Assembly (NCBI GenBank): GCA_036510975.1 | Contig: DATCCY010000065.1 | Coordinates: 101,177 to 165,176 of the forward strand | Direction: 5' to 3' | Source: Longivirga sp036510975 | Lineage (GTDB): Bacteria; Actinomycetota; Actinomycetes; S36-B12; CAIYMF01 | DNA length: 64,000 bases | Shown: in pieces, positions 51,383 through 60,158 of the stretch | Layout of the letters: each line of letters begins with the position of its first letter | Numbering within the stretch: the stretch's first letter is position 1 | Notes under the pieces: generated by a model | Seen by the model: only the letters and a program-made list of their open reading frames with translations | Database searches by the model: none | What the model was told of the DNA's origin: nothing | Made by a program: the position numbers and the translations under genes

Positions 51383-52975
51383 GTGACCAACGAAACGCAC
51401 GACGCCAGTTCTGACGCGATCGAGGCCTCACTGGCACCGATTGCCGGGCCCCGCCAGCCGCAACGGCTCAAGACCGGCGCCGTCGGGATCTTCGCGGTCC
51501 TGTTCATGGCGCTCGCCAACGCGGCCCCCATCACCGCCATGACCGGCAACGTCCCGATCGCCATCGGCTACGGCAACGGCATCGGAGCCCCTGCGGGCTA
51601 CCTCGTGGCGACGGTCGTGCTGACCATCTTCACGGTCGGCTTCGTGTCGATGGCCAAGCACATCACCACGACCGGAACCTTTCTGGGCTTCACCTCGCAC
51701 GGCCTCGGTCAGGTGTGGGGCATGGCGAGCGGGCTGCTCGCGACGCTGGCTTACGTCGTCTTCGAGGGGTCCCTCGTCGGGATCTTCGCCTCGTTCGCGC
51801 GCGGCTTCGTCATCCAGGTCGGTGGACCGGACCTCTCGTGGCTCTGGTACGCCCTGCTGTGCGTCGTGGTCGTCGCTGTCCTCGGCTACTACGACGTCGA
51901 GATCTCCGGCCGGGTGCTCGGCATCTTCCTCATCACCGAGGTCCTGATGCTCGTCGCCTTCGATCTCTGGACCGTCTTCGACCACCCGGCCGGCTGGGTG
52001 CCCGAGGCGCTCAACCCGGCCAACGCGTTCAAGGCCGCACCGACAAGCGCTGACGGCGCGATCGTCGGCAGCGCCGGTATCGGCCTGTTCTTCGCGTTCT
52101 GGTCGTGGATCGGCTACGAGACCACGGCCGTCTACGGCGAGGAGTCCAAGGAGCCGCGCCGCATCATCCCGCGCGCGACGCTGATCGCGGTGGTGCTCCT
52201 CGGGATCGGATACACCCTCACCTCCTGGATGTCGGTGGTCGCCAACGGACCGTCGAAGGCGATCGACGTCTCGCGCAGCGCCAACCCCTTCGACCTCTTC
52301 CTCGTGCCCGTCCAGAACTACTTCGGAACCTTCGGTCACGACCTCTACCAGCTGCTCACCGTCACCGGATCGTTCGCCTGCGCTCTCGCCTTCCACAACG
52401 CGGCGTCCCGGTACATCTACGCCCTCGGCCGGGAGGGTCTGAGCGACACGCTCAGCCGGACCATCGGCGCGACACACGGCAAGCACAAGTCGCCGCACAT
52501 CGCGTCGCTGCTGCAGAGCCTTGTCACGCTGCTGATCGTGCTGGGCTTCTACTTCTTCGTGAAGCCGGCCGACCCGAGCCAGGACGTGGCCTACCTCTAC
52601 CTCTACGGCCTGCTCTCGATCCTGGGCACGTTGGCGATCCTCATCGTCATCGCGGTGTGCTCCATCGCGGTCGTCGTCTACTTCCATGTGGGCCACAACC
52701 ACCCGGAGACGAAGAGCTGGTGGAACACCTTCCTGGCGCCGATCATCGGCTTCCTGGGCATCTCGGGCGTGATCTGGCTGCTGCTGCAGAACATCAGCTT
52801 TGCCGCTGGTGCCGCCGCCGACAGCCTGGTGTTCAAGTGGACTCCGTGGATCGTCCTCGCGGTCTATGTGTTCGGACTCGTGTTCGCGCTGATCCTGCGC
52901 TCCACGAACCGGGCGAAGTACGACCTCATCGGCCGCACCGTGCTCGAAGAGGCGCACGAACGCGTCGACGCCTGA
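51383..52975 (+). CDS. APC-family permease of the microcompartment locus
   Basis: A 530-residue transporter with about 12-14 helices. FMALANAAPITAMTGNVPIA is the first substrate-binding helix region, SWIGYETTAVYGEESKEPRR the conserved loop after helix 6. Homologues accompany aminoacetone/aminopropanol microcompartment loci, so uptake of 1-amino-2-propanol, aminoacetone or a related amine is likely. GTG start without an obvious strong ribosome site. Divergent from the phospholyase; followed by a terminator before the amidase. Confidence 0.9.
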   Translation: MTNETHDASSDAIEASLAPIAGPRQPQRLKTGAVGIFAVLFMALANAAPITAMTGNVPIAIGYGNGIGAPAGYLVATVVLTIFTVGFVSMAKHITTTGTFLGFTSHGLGQVWGMASGLLATLAYVVFEGSLVGIFASFARGFVIQVGGPDLSWLWYALLCVVVVAVLGYYDVEISGRVLGIFLITEVLMLVAFDLWTVFDHPAGWVPEALNPANAFKAAPTSADGAIVGSAGIGLFFAFWSWIGYETTAVYGEESKEPRRIIPRATLIAVVLLGIGYTLTSWMSVVANGPSKAIDVSRSANPFDLFLVPVQNYFGTFGHDLYQLLTVTGSFACALAFHNAASRYIYALGREGLSDTLSRTIGATHGKHKSPHIASLLQSLVTLLIVLGFYFFVKPADPSQDVAYLYLYGLLSILGTLAILIVIAVCSIAVVVYFHVGHNHPETKSWWNTFLAPIIGFLGISGVIWLLLQNISFAAGAAADSLVFKWTPWIVLAVYVFGLVFALILRSTNRAKYDLIGRTVLEEAHERVDA

Positions 52976-52983
52976 CCGAACCC

Positions 52984-53030
52984 GGTTCCGGGGTGTGCGA
53001 CCGCGTCGTGCGGTCTCACACCCCGGAACC
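52984..53030 (+). terminator. Terminator or attenuator between permease and amidase
   Basis: A long hairpin: 14-bp outer stem (arm GGTTCCGGGGTGTG), one mismatch, 6-bp inner stem (GACCGC with GCGGTC), 5-nt loop. It begins 8 nt after the permease stop and sits 36 nt before the next start, so downstream genes must tolerate read-through or have their own promoter. Confidence 0.8.
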
Positions 53031-53066
53031 ATGACGGCCTGACCACACAGGTGGGAGCCTTCTGAC

Positions 53067-54113
53067 GTGAGCGACAACCCGATCGCCCCAGCGTCGTTGG
53101 CCTGGGGGCCCGACCCCGACGGCGACCCGGCGAGACTGACTTACACGTTCGGCGGCGCGGCGGCGGTGGCGTCACTGCGGCCCGGTACTGTCCTGTCCAC
53201 ATGGACGTTCGACTGCTTCGGCGGGCGCGTGCGCTCCTCGTCCGACCTCGCCAGCCAGGTGTGCGACCCGCGTCAGCTCAACCCGCAGACCGGCCCCTTC
53301 TACATCGAGGGCGCCGAGCCCGGAGACACCCTCGCCGTGCACTTCCTCTCGATCGAGCCCCGCGAGGCCTGGGGCGTCAGCGCCACGGTGCCGTTCTTCG
53401 GAGCGCTCACCTCCACGCCGACGACCGCCACGCTGCAGCGCGCCCTCGAGGAGCGCACCTGGATCTATGAGATCGACCGGGCCGGGCGCCAGGTCCACTA
53501 CAGCGCCCGAGACACGTCGTTCTCTGCCGCCCTGCCGCTCGACCCCATGCACGGCACCGTCGGTGTCGCACCTGCCCTCGGCGAGGTTCGCTCGTCGCTC
53601 GCCCCTGGCGACTGGGGCGGCAACATGGACACCCCCGAGATGCGCGCCGGTGTGACCTGCTACCTCGGGGTGAACGTCGAGGGAGCGATGTTCAGCTTCG
53701 GCGACGGCCACGCGCGCCAGGGCGAGGGGGAGACGTGCGGTGTCGCGGTCGAGTGCGCGATGGACTCCGTCGTCATCATCGACCTCATCAAGGGGATGCA
53801 CACACCCTGGCCGCGGCTCGAGAGCGACCACGAGATCATGACCACCGGCTCGACCAAGCCGCTCGAGGATGCGTTCCGCATCTCCCACCAGCAGATGACG
53901 CACTGGGTGTCCGTGCTCACCGGGATGTCCGACCTCGACAGCTACCAGCTGGTCTCGCAAGCCTCGCTCTCACCCGTGGCCAACGTCGTCGACACGGTCT
54001 ACACGATGGTGTGCAAGCTGCCCAAGTCCGTGCTCGGACCGGTCGAACCGATGAACGGCATGCACGCAAGGCTGCGTCGTCAGGCCGCGACGTACGCCGG
54101 AGGCACCCCGTGA
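53067..54113 (+). CDS. Acetamidase/formamidase-family amidohydrolase
   Basis: A 348-residue FmdA/AmdA-type enzyme that hydrolyses short amides to acid and ammonia. Landmarks: GTVLSTWTFDCFGGRVRSSS, GTVGVAPALGE, DWGGNMDTPEM, FSFGDGHARQGEGETCG and the C-terminal HMAR-like segment GMHARLRRQA. The family uses a metal-bound water; His and Glu in GDGHARQGEGE are likely involved. Substrate unknown; its place before diol dehydratase genes suggests a nitrogen-containing precursor such as a short hydroxy-amide. GTG start with GGGAG 9 nt upstream; the stop overlaps the next start. Confidence 0.88.
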   Translation: MSDNPIAPASLAWGPDPDGDPARLTYTFGGAAAVASLRPGTVLSTWTFDCFGGRVRSSSDLASQVCDPRQLNPQTGPFYIEGAEPGDTLAVHFLSIEPREAWGVSATVPFFGALTSTPTTATLQRALEERTWIYEIDRAGRQVHYSARDTSFSAALPLDPMHGTVGVAPALGEVRSSLAPGDWGGNMDTPEMRAGVTCYLGVNVEGAMFSFGDGHARQGEGETCGVAVECAMDSVVIIDLIKGMHTPWPRLESDHEIMTTGSTKPLEDAFRISHQQMTHWVSVLTGMSDLDSYQLVSQASLSPVANVVDTVYTMVCKLPKSVLGPVEPMNGMHARLRRQAATYAGGTP

Positions 54114-54544
54114 AGGTGACGCGAATGGAGATCGACCTCGACCTCGCGCTCCGGATGGCGGCGACGGCGACAGCGCGTGCGACCGAGCTCGGAGCCCTCG
54201 TGTCGGTCGCAGTCGTCGACGCCGGCGGGCACCTCGTGGCGTTCCTCCGCATGGACGGAGCCGAGATCGCGGGTCCCGTCCTCGCTCGCGACAAGGCCTA
54301 CACCGCTGTCGCCCACAGGTGCCCCACCGCGGAGCTGACCGAGCTGATCTCGCCCGGAGCCGCGCTCGCGGGGATGAACTCCGCCGACGGCGGTCGCTAC
54401 ATCGCCTTCGGCGGCGGGGTCCCGTTCTGGTCGGGCGACCGAGTCGTCGGTGGCGTCGGCGTCAGCGGAGGCACCGCGGAGCAGGACGTCGACGCCGCTC
54501 GCTGTGCGCTCGCGCTCTGGACCTCGGTGGAGGCGGGGTCATGA
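54110..54544 (+). CDS. HbpS/PduO-C-like (DUF336) protein
   Basis: A 144-residue DUF336 protein: LALRMAATATARATELGALV, SVAVVDAGGHLVAFLRMDGA, AGPVLARDKAYTAVAHRCPT, and the Gly-rich loop FGGGVPFW followed by GGVGVSGGTAEQDVD. The fold occurs as the C-terminal domain of PduO and in heme-binding HbpS. In Pdu systems it accompanies B12 enzymes, possibly binding the cofactor or heme. Here it is free-standing without the adenosyltransferase domain. GTG start has GGAGG 5 nt upstream and overlaps the amidase stop. Confidence 0.88.
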   Translation: MKVTRMEIDLDLALRMAATATARATELGALVSVAVVDAGGHLVAFLRMDGAEIAGPVLARDKAYTAVAHRCPTAELTELISPGAALAGMNSADGGRYIAFGGGVPFWSGDRVVGGVGVSGGTAEQDVDAARCALALWTSVEAGS

Positions 54545-56778
54545 CCATCGGCCGGTTCCGCTTCATGGACGCTCAGCGCGTCAACCTCGACGGGTTCGCC
54601 GTCGAGGACGCGGAGCTCGGTCTGGTCGCGTTCGCCTCGCCGCACGACCCCGCACCGTCGCTCGTCGTCGTGGACGGACGCGTGGTCGAGATGGACGGTC
54701 GCAGCGAGACCGACTTCGACGTGATCGACGAGTTCGTGGCACGGCACGGGCTCGACCTGTCCGTCGCCGACGAGGCCATGGCGATCGACGACATCGCCTA
54801 CGCGCGGCTGGTCGTCGACCCGAACGTCCCGCGCTCGGAGGTCGTCGGGCTCGCATCGGGCATGACCCCCGCGAAGCTGGCCCGAGCACTGACCCACCTC
54901 CGCCCGGCCGAGCTGGTCCTCGCGATGACCAAGGTGCGGGCCCGGCGTACGCCGAGCAACCAGGCGCACGTCACGAACAGGTCCGACGACCCGCTGCTGC
55001 TGGCGGCCGACGCAGCGACCGCTGCCGCGTTCGGGTTCCGCGAGATCGAGACGACCGTGCCAGTGCTCGGAGACGCACCCTCGAACGCCATCGCCGTCAG
55101 CATCGGTGCCGCGGTCGGATCGCCGGGCGTGCTCGTGCAGTGCTCGGTCGAGGAGGCGCTCGAGCTCGAGATGGGGATGCGCGGCCTGGTCTCCTACGCC
55201 GAGACGGTGTCGCTCTACGGCACCGAGCAGATCTTCGTCGACGGCGACGACACCCCCTGGTCGAAGGCGTTCCTGACGTCGGCGTACGCCAGCCGTGGCA
55301 TCAAGATGCGGGTGACGTCAGGTGGCGGAGCCGAGGCACTCATGGGCGGCGCCGAGGGCTGCTCGATGTTCTACCTCGAGGCCCGCTGCGTCTCGCTGGC
55401 TCGGGCGATCGGCTCGCAAGGCGTGCAGAACGGCGGGATCGACTCGGCGTCGGTCGCAGGTGCGGTCCCGGGCGGCGTCCGATCCCTTATGGCAGAGAAC
55501 CTCATGGTGATGCTCCGCAACCTCGAGGCCTGCACCGGCAACGACGCGTTGATGTCGGAGTCAGACGTGCGCCGCACCTCGCGGACGCATCCGATCTTCA
55601 TCGCGGGGTCCGACTTCGTCTGCAGCGGCTTCGGATCGATCCAGCGCTACGACAACATGTTCGGGCCGAGCCAGTGGAACAGCGAGGACGTCGACGACTG
55701 GCTCGCCATGCAGCGCGACTGGGGTGTCGACGGTGGGCTTCGCACCGCCCAGGAGCAGGACGTGGCCCGGCTCCGCCGACGTGCGGCCGAGGCGGTGCGC
55801 GACGTCTACGCCTACTTGGGGCTCGGCGACTTCGACGAGTCGTGGCTCGAGCAGGCGGTCGACGCCGCTGGCTCGAAGGACGTGCCGGCCGCCGACCTCA
55901 TGACTCCGCTGTCGGCCGCGCGGATCATCCGCGACACCGGCATCTCGATGCTCGATGTCGCGACCGCGCTCGACGCGTGCGGCTACGACGTCGAGGCCGA
56001 GCGGCTCCTGCTGATGCTGCGCGCACGGATCGACGGCGACTACCTGCAGACAGCCGCGATCTTCACCGAGGAGATGCAGGTCCTCTCGCTCGTCACTGAT
56101 CCCAACGACTACGCCGGACCCGGGACGGGTTACTCACCCACGGTCGAGCGCCAGCGGGAGATCGACGCGATACGTCAGCAGAGGTCGGTCGCCGATCTCC
56201 GCGCGGAACAGGCCGATCTGCGCGACGATTCACTACGCCTCGTCGGGCCAGCCGCCTCCGGCAACGACCCGCGGGAAGTCACCATCGGGGTGTCCGCCGC
56301 CGTGGGCCGCGCGCTGTGGGTGTCGCTGTCGGGGCTGACCGTCGTCGATATCCTCGATGAGCTCCTCGCCGGCCTCGAGGAGGAGGGCGCGGTGGGCCGT
56401 ATCGTTCGCGTCAACGACAGTGTCGACCTCGGCGCGATCGGGCTCACGGCCGCGAGGCTCTCCGGCTCGGGCATCGCGATCGGGCTGCAGGCCAAGGGCA
56501 CGGCGCTGATCACGCGACGGGACCTCTCACCGCTCGCCAACCTCGAGCTCTACAGCGTCGCCCCGACCGTGACGCGCGAGCTGTACCGTCAACTCGGTGT
56601 CAACGCGGCGCGCCACGCGAAGGGGGCGACGCCCGAGCCCACGCGCAACCCCTACTCCGAGCAGGCGATCGAGGCGAGGTACCACACGAAGGTGGTGTCC
56701 CTCGTCGCGATCGAACGCTCCTGCGTCGACCCCTCGCTCGCGCCGGAGGACCTGGCCCTGGCAGAGGCACGGTCATGA
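54541..56778 (+). CDS. B12-dependent diol/glycerol dehydratase, fused large and medium subunits
   Basis: A 745-residue fusion. Residues 1-555 match PduC (large subunit): VTNRSDDPLLLAAD, EIETTVPVLGDAPSNAIAVS, TSGGGAEALMGGAEGCSMF, GVQNGGIDSASVAGAVPGG, NDALMSESDVRRTS and FVCSGFGSIQRYDNMFGPS, which carry the substrate and calcium ligands. Residues 580-745 match PduD (medium): VTIGVSAAVGRALWVSLSGL, IGLQAKGTALITRRDLSPL. It converts 1,2-propanediol (or glycerol, ethanediol) to aldehyde by an adenosylcobalamin radical mechanism. The linker (IDAIRQQRSVADLRAEQADL) is helical and may replace the PduD encapsulation peptide. ATG overlaps the DUF336 stop. Confidence 0.95.
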   Translation: MTIGRFRFMDAQRVNLDGFAVEDAELGLVAFASPHDPAPSLVVVDGRVVEMDGRSETDFDVIDEFVARHGLDLSVADEAMAIDDIAYARLVVDPNVPRSEVVGLASGMTPAKLARALTHLRPAELVLAMTKVRARRTPSNQAHVTNRSDDPLLLAADAATAAAFGFREIETTVPVLGDAPSNAIAVSIGAAVGSPGVLVQCSVEEALELEMGMRGLVSYAETVSLYGTEQIFVDGDDTPWSKAFLTSAYASRGIKMRVTSGGGAEALMGGAEGCSMFYLEARCVSLARAIGSQGVQNGGIDSASVAGAVPGGVRSLMAENLMVMLRNLEACTGNDALMSESDVRRTSRTHPIFIAGSDFVCSGFGSIQRYDNMFGPSQWNSEDVDDWLAMQRDWGVDGGLRTAQEQDVARLRRRAAEAVRDVYAYLGLGDFDESWLEQAVDAAGSKDVPAADLMTPLSAARIIRDTGISMLDVATALDACGYDVEAERLLLMLRARIDGDYLQTAAIFTEEMQVLSLVTDPNDYAGPGTGYSPTVERQREIDAIRQQRSVADLRAEQADLRDDSLRLVGPAASGNDPREVTIGVSAAVGRALWVSLSGLTVVDILDELLAGLEEEGAVGRIVRVNDSVDLGAIGLTAARLSGSGIAIGLQAKGTALITRRDLSPLANLELYSVAPTVTRELYRQLGVNAARHAKGATPEPTRNPYSEQAIEARYHTKVVSLVAIERSCVDPSLAPEDLALAEARS

Positions 56779-57131
56779 CCCGGGCGCGCTCGGGCAACGA
56801 CTCAGCAGATCTCACCCTCGACGCGCTCCGCCGTGGCGGTCTCGTGGCCGACGACGTGCGTATCCATCCCGACACCTTGGAGCACCAGGCGACGGTCGCC
56901 GAGGCCCACAGCAACCCGCAGCTCGCCGCAAACCTGCGACGCGCAGCCGAGCTCACCAGCCTGCCGGACGAGGAGGTGCTCGCCATCTACGAAGCACTGC
57001 GCCCGCGCCGGTCCACGCGCGGGGAGCTCGACGCGCTGGCGGAGTCGCTCGAGTCCCGCGGCCTCACGATCAACGCCGCGCTGCTGCGCGAGGCCGCCGC
57101 GGTCTACTCCCGGCGCGGCATGCTCCGGTGA
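56775..57131 (+). CDS. Diol dehydratase small subunit
   Basis: A 118-residue PduE/DhaE-type subunit: SADLTLDALRRGGLVADDVR, HPDTLEHQATVAEAHSNPQL, FELT-like AAELTSLPDEEVLAIYEALR and LRPRRSTRGELDAL. It is shorter than PduE of Klebsiella (about 170) because the N-terminal extension is missing. The extension in enteric proteins aids solubility and targeting. ATG and stop overlap both neighbours by four bases, showing a tightly coupled dehydratase-reactivase unit. Confidence 0.93.
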   Translation: MTRARSGNDSADLTLDALRRGGLVADDVRIHPDTLEHQATVAEAHSNPQLAANLRRAAELTSLPDEEVLAIYEALRPRRSTRGELDALAESLESRGLTINAALLREAAAVYSRRGMLR

Positions 57132-58858
57132 GGTGGGTGGCTGGCATCGACGTCGGAAACGCGACGACGGAGATCGTCCTCGCCGACATCTCCGCCCGGC
57201 GTCCGGTCCCGCTCGCCTGGGACAGGACGCCCACCCGCGGAGTCAAGGGTTCCGAGGCCTCAGTGGCCGGCGCCGTCGATCTGCTGCACCGCATCGAGCG
57301 CACGACCGGAGTGGCTGCCGACCTCCTCGTGATGGCGCCGCAGCGCCCTGTCCGCACGGTGTCCGCCGTGGTGAGCGACCCTGCGCCAGACACCGGACGA
57401 CTCGTTCGCCTGTCCGCGGGCCGGGCTACGCCCTCCGGCCGCGGTTACGGCGTCGGGCAGCCGATCGCGGTCGAGCGGAGTCCGGACCCCTCGATCGGCC
57501 CGGTCGTGCTCGTGGCGTCCGACCCGCTCGGCTTCCGGGCGACCAGCCGTCAGGTGCAGGCGTGGGTCCACTCCGGGGCCGAGGTCGTCGGCGTGCTGCT
57601 GGCCGGCGACGAGGCCGTCCTCGTGTCCCGGCGGTTGCAGGTCGTCGTCCCGGTGGTCGACCAGGCCGACACCGCGCTGGCGCTCGCGTCCTCGGCGGTG
57701 GCCCTGGAGGTGGGTGAGGACGGCCGTCCGGTCCGCCTCCTGGCCGACCCGGTGCGCCTGGCGGCGTCGCTCGGCTTGGGACCGGAGGAGCACGCTCATG
57801 CCGAGGCGCTCGCGCGCACGGTCCGCGGCCTTCGCGACGTCGCGATCGCGGTCCTCGCCCGCCCGGTCGAGCGGGTCCCCGCGCAGACCGCGCAGGCCTG
57901 GGTGGAGGACTCCGACGGGCGCCACGACCTCCTGGAGGTGCTGCGCGCAGGGGACCTCAGGACGTGGGAGTCGGTCCGCTCGCTGGCGCTGCCCGCCGCC
58001 GACGGCGCGCTTGTGTCGACGGCGGTCGAGGACCTGTGGGCCGTCGACCTCACGGCCCTGATCCAGGACGCGGTCCTGCGCCCCGACACCGCCCAGGCCC
58101 ACGCGATCGCCCTCGCCACGATGTCCGCCGACGACTCGGGTGACGTGCACGCCCAGGCCGGCTGGGCCACCTCGTGGTCGGGCCGACCGGTGCGCACGGT
58201 GGACCGGGAGTCCGATGCCGCCCGCGCCGGGGCGCTGAGCACGCCGGGTGCGGATCCCGGCGCCTGGGTCGTCGACGTCGGCGGCGGCACGATCGACGTC
58301 GTACGCCCCGACGGGTCGGCCCGGGTGCTTGCCGGGGCGGGCGACCTGCTGACCGCGGCGACCGCAGCGCTACTGGAGGTACCGAACGGCCAGGCCGAGT
58401 GGGTCAAGCGGGGTCCCAGCGCCCGCGTCGAGGCGCCTCACGTGCTGGTCGCGGAGGACGGGACGCGACGTTTTCTCGACGTCGCGGCGGCGGCCGGCTC
58501 GGTCGGGTGGCTGGTCGTGCCCGGACCGGCCGGGGCGCTGCCGTTCCACCGGAACCTGACCCCCAGCGAGTGGCGGTCGCTTCGCCTCCGGCTCAAGCGC
58601 GCGGTGCTCGGCGACAACATGGCGCGCGGTGCCGCCGGCGACGTCGAGGGAGACGTCATCGTCGTGGGCGGGCCGGCCGGAGACGATGAGGTGCTCGACT
58701 GCGTGGCGCGCGCGCTCCCCGGCGCCGTGCCGGGCCGCGGCGACGTCGCGGGCCTGTTGGGACACCGGTGGGCCGTCGCGTGGGGCCTGGTCACCATCGC
58801 GGCCTCCGGGAATGAGGGCCGAGCCCGAGGTGCGCCTTCTGCCGAGCCTCAGACATGA
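57128..58858 (+). CDS. Diol dehydratase-reactivating ATPase (DdrA/PduG)
   Basis: A 576-residue actin-like ATPase that releases damaged cobalamin from diol dehydratase. Nucleotide motifs GIDVGNATTEIVLAD at the N-terminus and VVDVGGGTIDVVRPDG near residue 380; VIVVGGPAGDDEV near the C-terminus. No gene for the small reactivase subunit (DdrB/PduH) is next to it. The GTG overlaps the small-subunit stop; a second GTG two codons on is possible. The last codons overlap the convergent LuxR gene by 10 nt. Confidence 0.93.
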   Translation: MRWVAGIDVGNATTEIVLADISARRPVPLAWDRTPTRGVKGSEASVAGAVDLLHRIERTTGVAADLLVMAPQRPVRTVSAVVSDPAPDTGRLVRLSAGRATPSGRGYGVGQPIAVERSPDPSIGPVVLVASDPLGFRATSRQVQAWVHSGAEVVGVLLAGDEAVLVSRRLQVVVPVVDQADTALALASSAVALEVGEDGRPVRLLADPVRLAASLGLGPEEHAHAEALARTVRGLRDVAIAVLARPVERVPAQTAQAWVEDSDGRHDLLEVLRAGDLRTWESVRSLALPAADGALVSTAVEDLWAVDLTALIQDAVLRPDTAQAHAIALATMSADDSGDVHAQAGWATSWSGRPVRTVDRESDAARAGALSTPGADPGAWVVDVGGGTIDVVRPDGSARVLAGAGDLLTAATAALLEVPNGQAEWVKRGPSARVEAPHVLVAEDGTRRFLDVAAAAGSVGWLVVPGPAGALPFHRNLTPSEWRSLRLRLKRAVLGDNMARGAAGDVEGDVIVVGGPAGDDEVLDCVARALPGAVPGRGDVAGLLGHRWAVAWGLVTIAASGNEGRARGAPSAEPQT

Positions 58859-60051
58859 TCGGCCACGACCCCGTGCGGTTCCCGGAGGTGGCCCCCGGCA
58901 TTGAGTGGGTCGTGAGCGACGATCCCGGGCAGCTGGTCGTGGAAGAACACCTGGGACAGCAGTTCGCGACGTGAGCGGGTGTCCGTCTTCGCGAAGACGG
59001 CCTTGAGATGGTCCTGGACGGTCCACGACGAGATCACGAGACGCTCGGCGATCGCAGCGGTGTCGAGCCCCCGAGCGACGAGCGTGGCGACCTCCCGCTC
59101 GCGCGCGGTCAGCCCGAAGGCCTCCAGGCGCAACGGAACCGCGTAGTCCGCGTCTGCACGTTGCACCACGATCGCCACCCGTCCGTCGGTGCCGCCGCCG
59201 GGCAGCGATCCGTACAAGGTCAGCCAGCCGGACGACGTGGGCGCGTGCAACGGCGGAGCCGGCCTCCCGACCCTGCCCTGGCGACGCACCTCCGCGGCGA
59301 TGCTGAGCACCGCCGCCGGGACGTTGCGGTGAGCCGGGTCCTCGAGGATCAGCAGCGTCAGGAGCGCGTCCGCGGCAGGTGTGGTGAGCTCGACGTCGTC
59401 GTGCGCATCGAGGACGAGCAGACCCGGCGCGCGATCCTCGTCAGCGCGTCGCGCGGCGTCGACGCGGTAGGAGCTCCGCAGGGCCTCGGCCACCGGGCGC
59501 GAGAGCCGAGCCAGGAGTCGCGCCTCGTCAGGGGTGAAGTCACCGGTCCTCTCCGTCCGGTGCAGGACGACGCAGCCCCAGGCCCGCGCGCGCGTGACCA
59601 TGGCCGCGCGCATCTCGTACGGGGTGCCGATCGGCCGGAGGTACTCGACGTAGCGCGCACTGCGCTCCGGCCGGCCGCGGGTCGTCTCGCTCAGCACACC
59701 CACCGGCGTACGCCGGGCCGCGAGAGCGGCGAAGGTGTTCACGTCGTCTCGCAGGTACTCGCTGGTGACGACCGCGCCGGCGGCCATCGCCTCGGTCTCG
59801 GGGGTGAGGAAGCCACCTGTCATCAGCTCCACCGGGTTCGCCGACGTGAGCAGGCGCGTGTCGGGGTCGAGGCCGTGCCAGCAGAAGGCGTCCACAGGAA
59901 GCGCGCGCCGCATCCGGGCCGCCAGCTCCGCGTGCAGCTCGCCGTAGGGCAGTCCGCGGGCGCCGAGGCGCTCGACCTCGGCCACGAGGTGGTCCCCGCT
60001 CCACTTCTCCACGACGTCATGGTGACGCTCACGACGGCGGGGGGTGCCCAC
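58849..60051 (-). CDS. LuxR-family transcriptional regulator
   Basis: About 400 residues. A GAF-like sensor region occupies the first two thirds (PVDAFCWHGLDPDTRLLTSA, PYEMRAAMVTRARAWGCVVL), and a LuxR helix-turn-helix lies near residues 325-385 (FGLTAREREVATLVARGLDT, AIAERLVISSWTVQDHLKAV). The start is uncertain: GTG 60051 gives the longest frame, GTG 60012 (MEKWSGDHLV) is an alternative; neither has a good ribosome site. It converges with the reactivase gene and may regulate the plus-strand dehydratase genes or the next cluster. Confidence 0.85.
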   Translation of the reverse strand: MGTPRRRERHHDVVEKWSGDHLVAEVERLGARGLPYGELHAELAARMRRALPVDAFCWHGLDPDTRLLTSANPVELMTGGFLTPETEAMAAGAVVTSEYLRDDVNTFAALAARRTPVGVLSETTRGRPERSARYVEYLRPIGTPYEMRAAMVTRARAWGCVVLHRTERTGDFTPDEARLLARLSRPVAEALRSSYRVDAARRADEDRAPGLLVLDAHDDVELTTPAADALLTLLILEDPAHRNVPAAVLSIAAEVRRQGRVGRPAPPLHAPTSSGWLTLYGSLPGGGTDGRVAIVVQRADADYAVPLRLEAFGLTAREREVATLVARGLDTAAIAERLVISSWTVQDHLKAVFAKTDTRSRRELLSQVFFHDQLPGIVAHDPLNAGGHLREPHGVVADHV

Positions 60052-60158
60052 ATGCAGGAAAGATCCCAGATCAGCAGGGATGCGCGACCACGTCCCGCTG
60101 GCGGACCGTGTGACCGGAGCCGAATCCTCGGCGCCGCACCCACCAGGAGGACGCCGCC

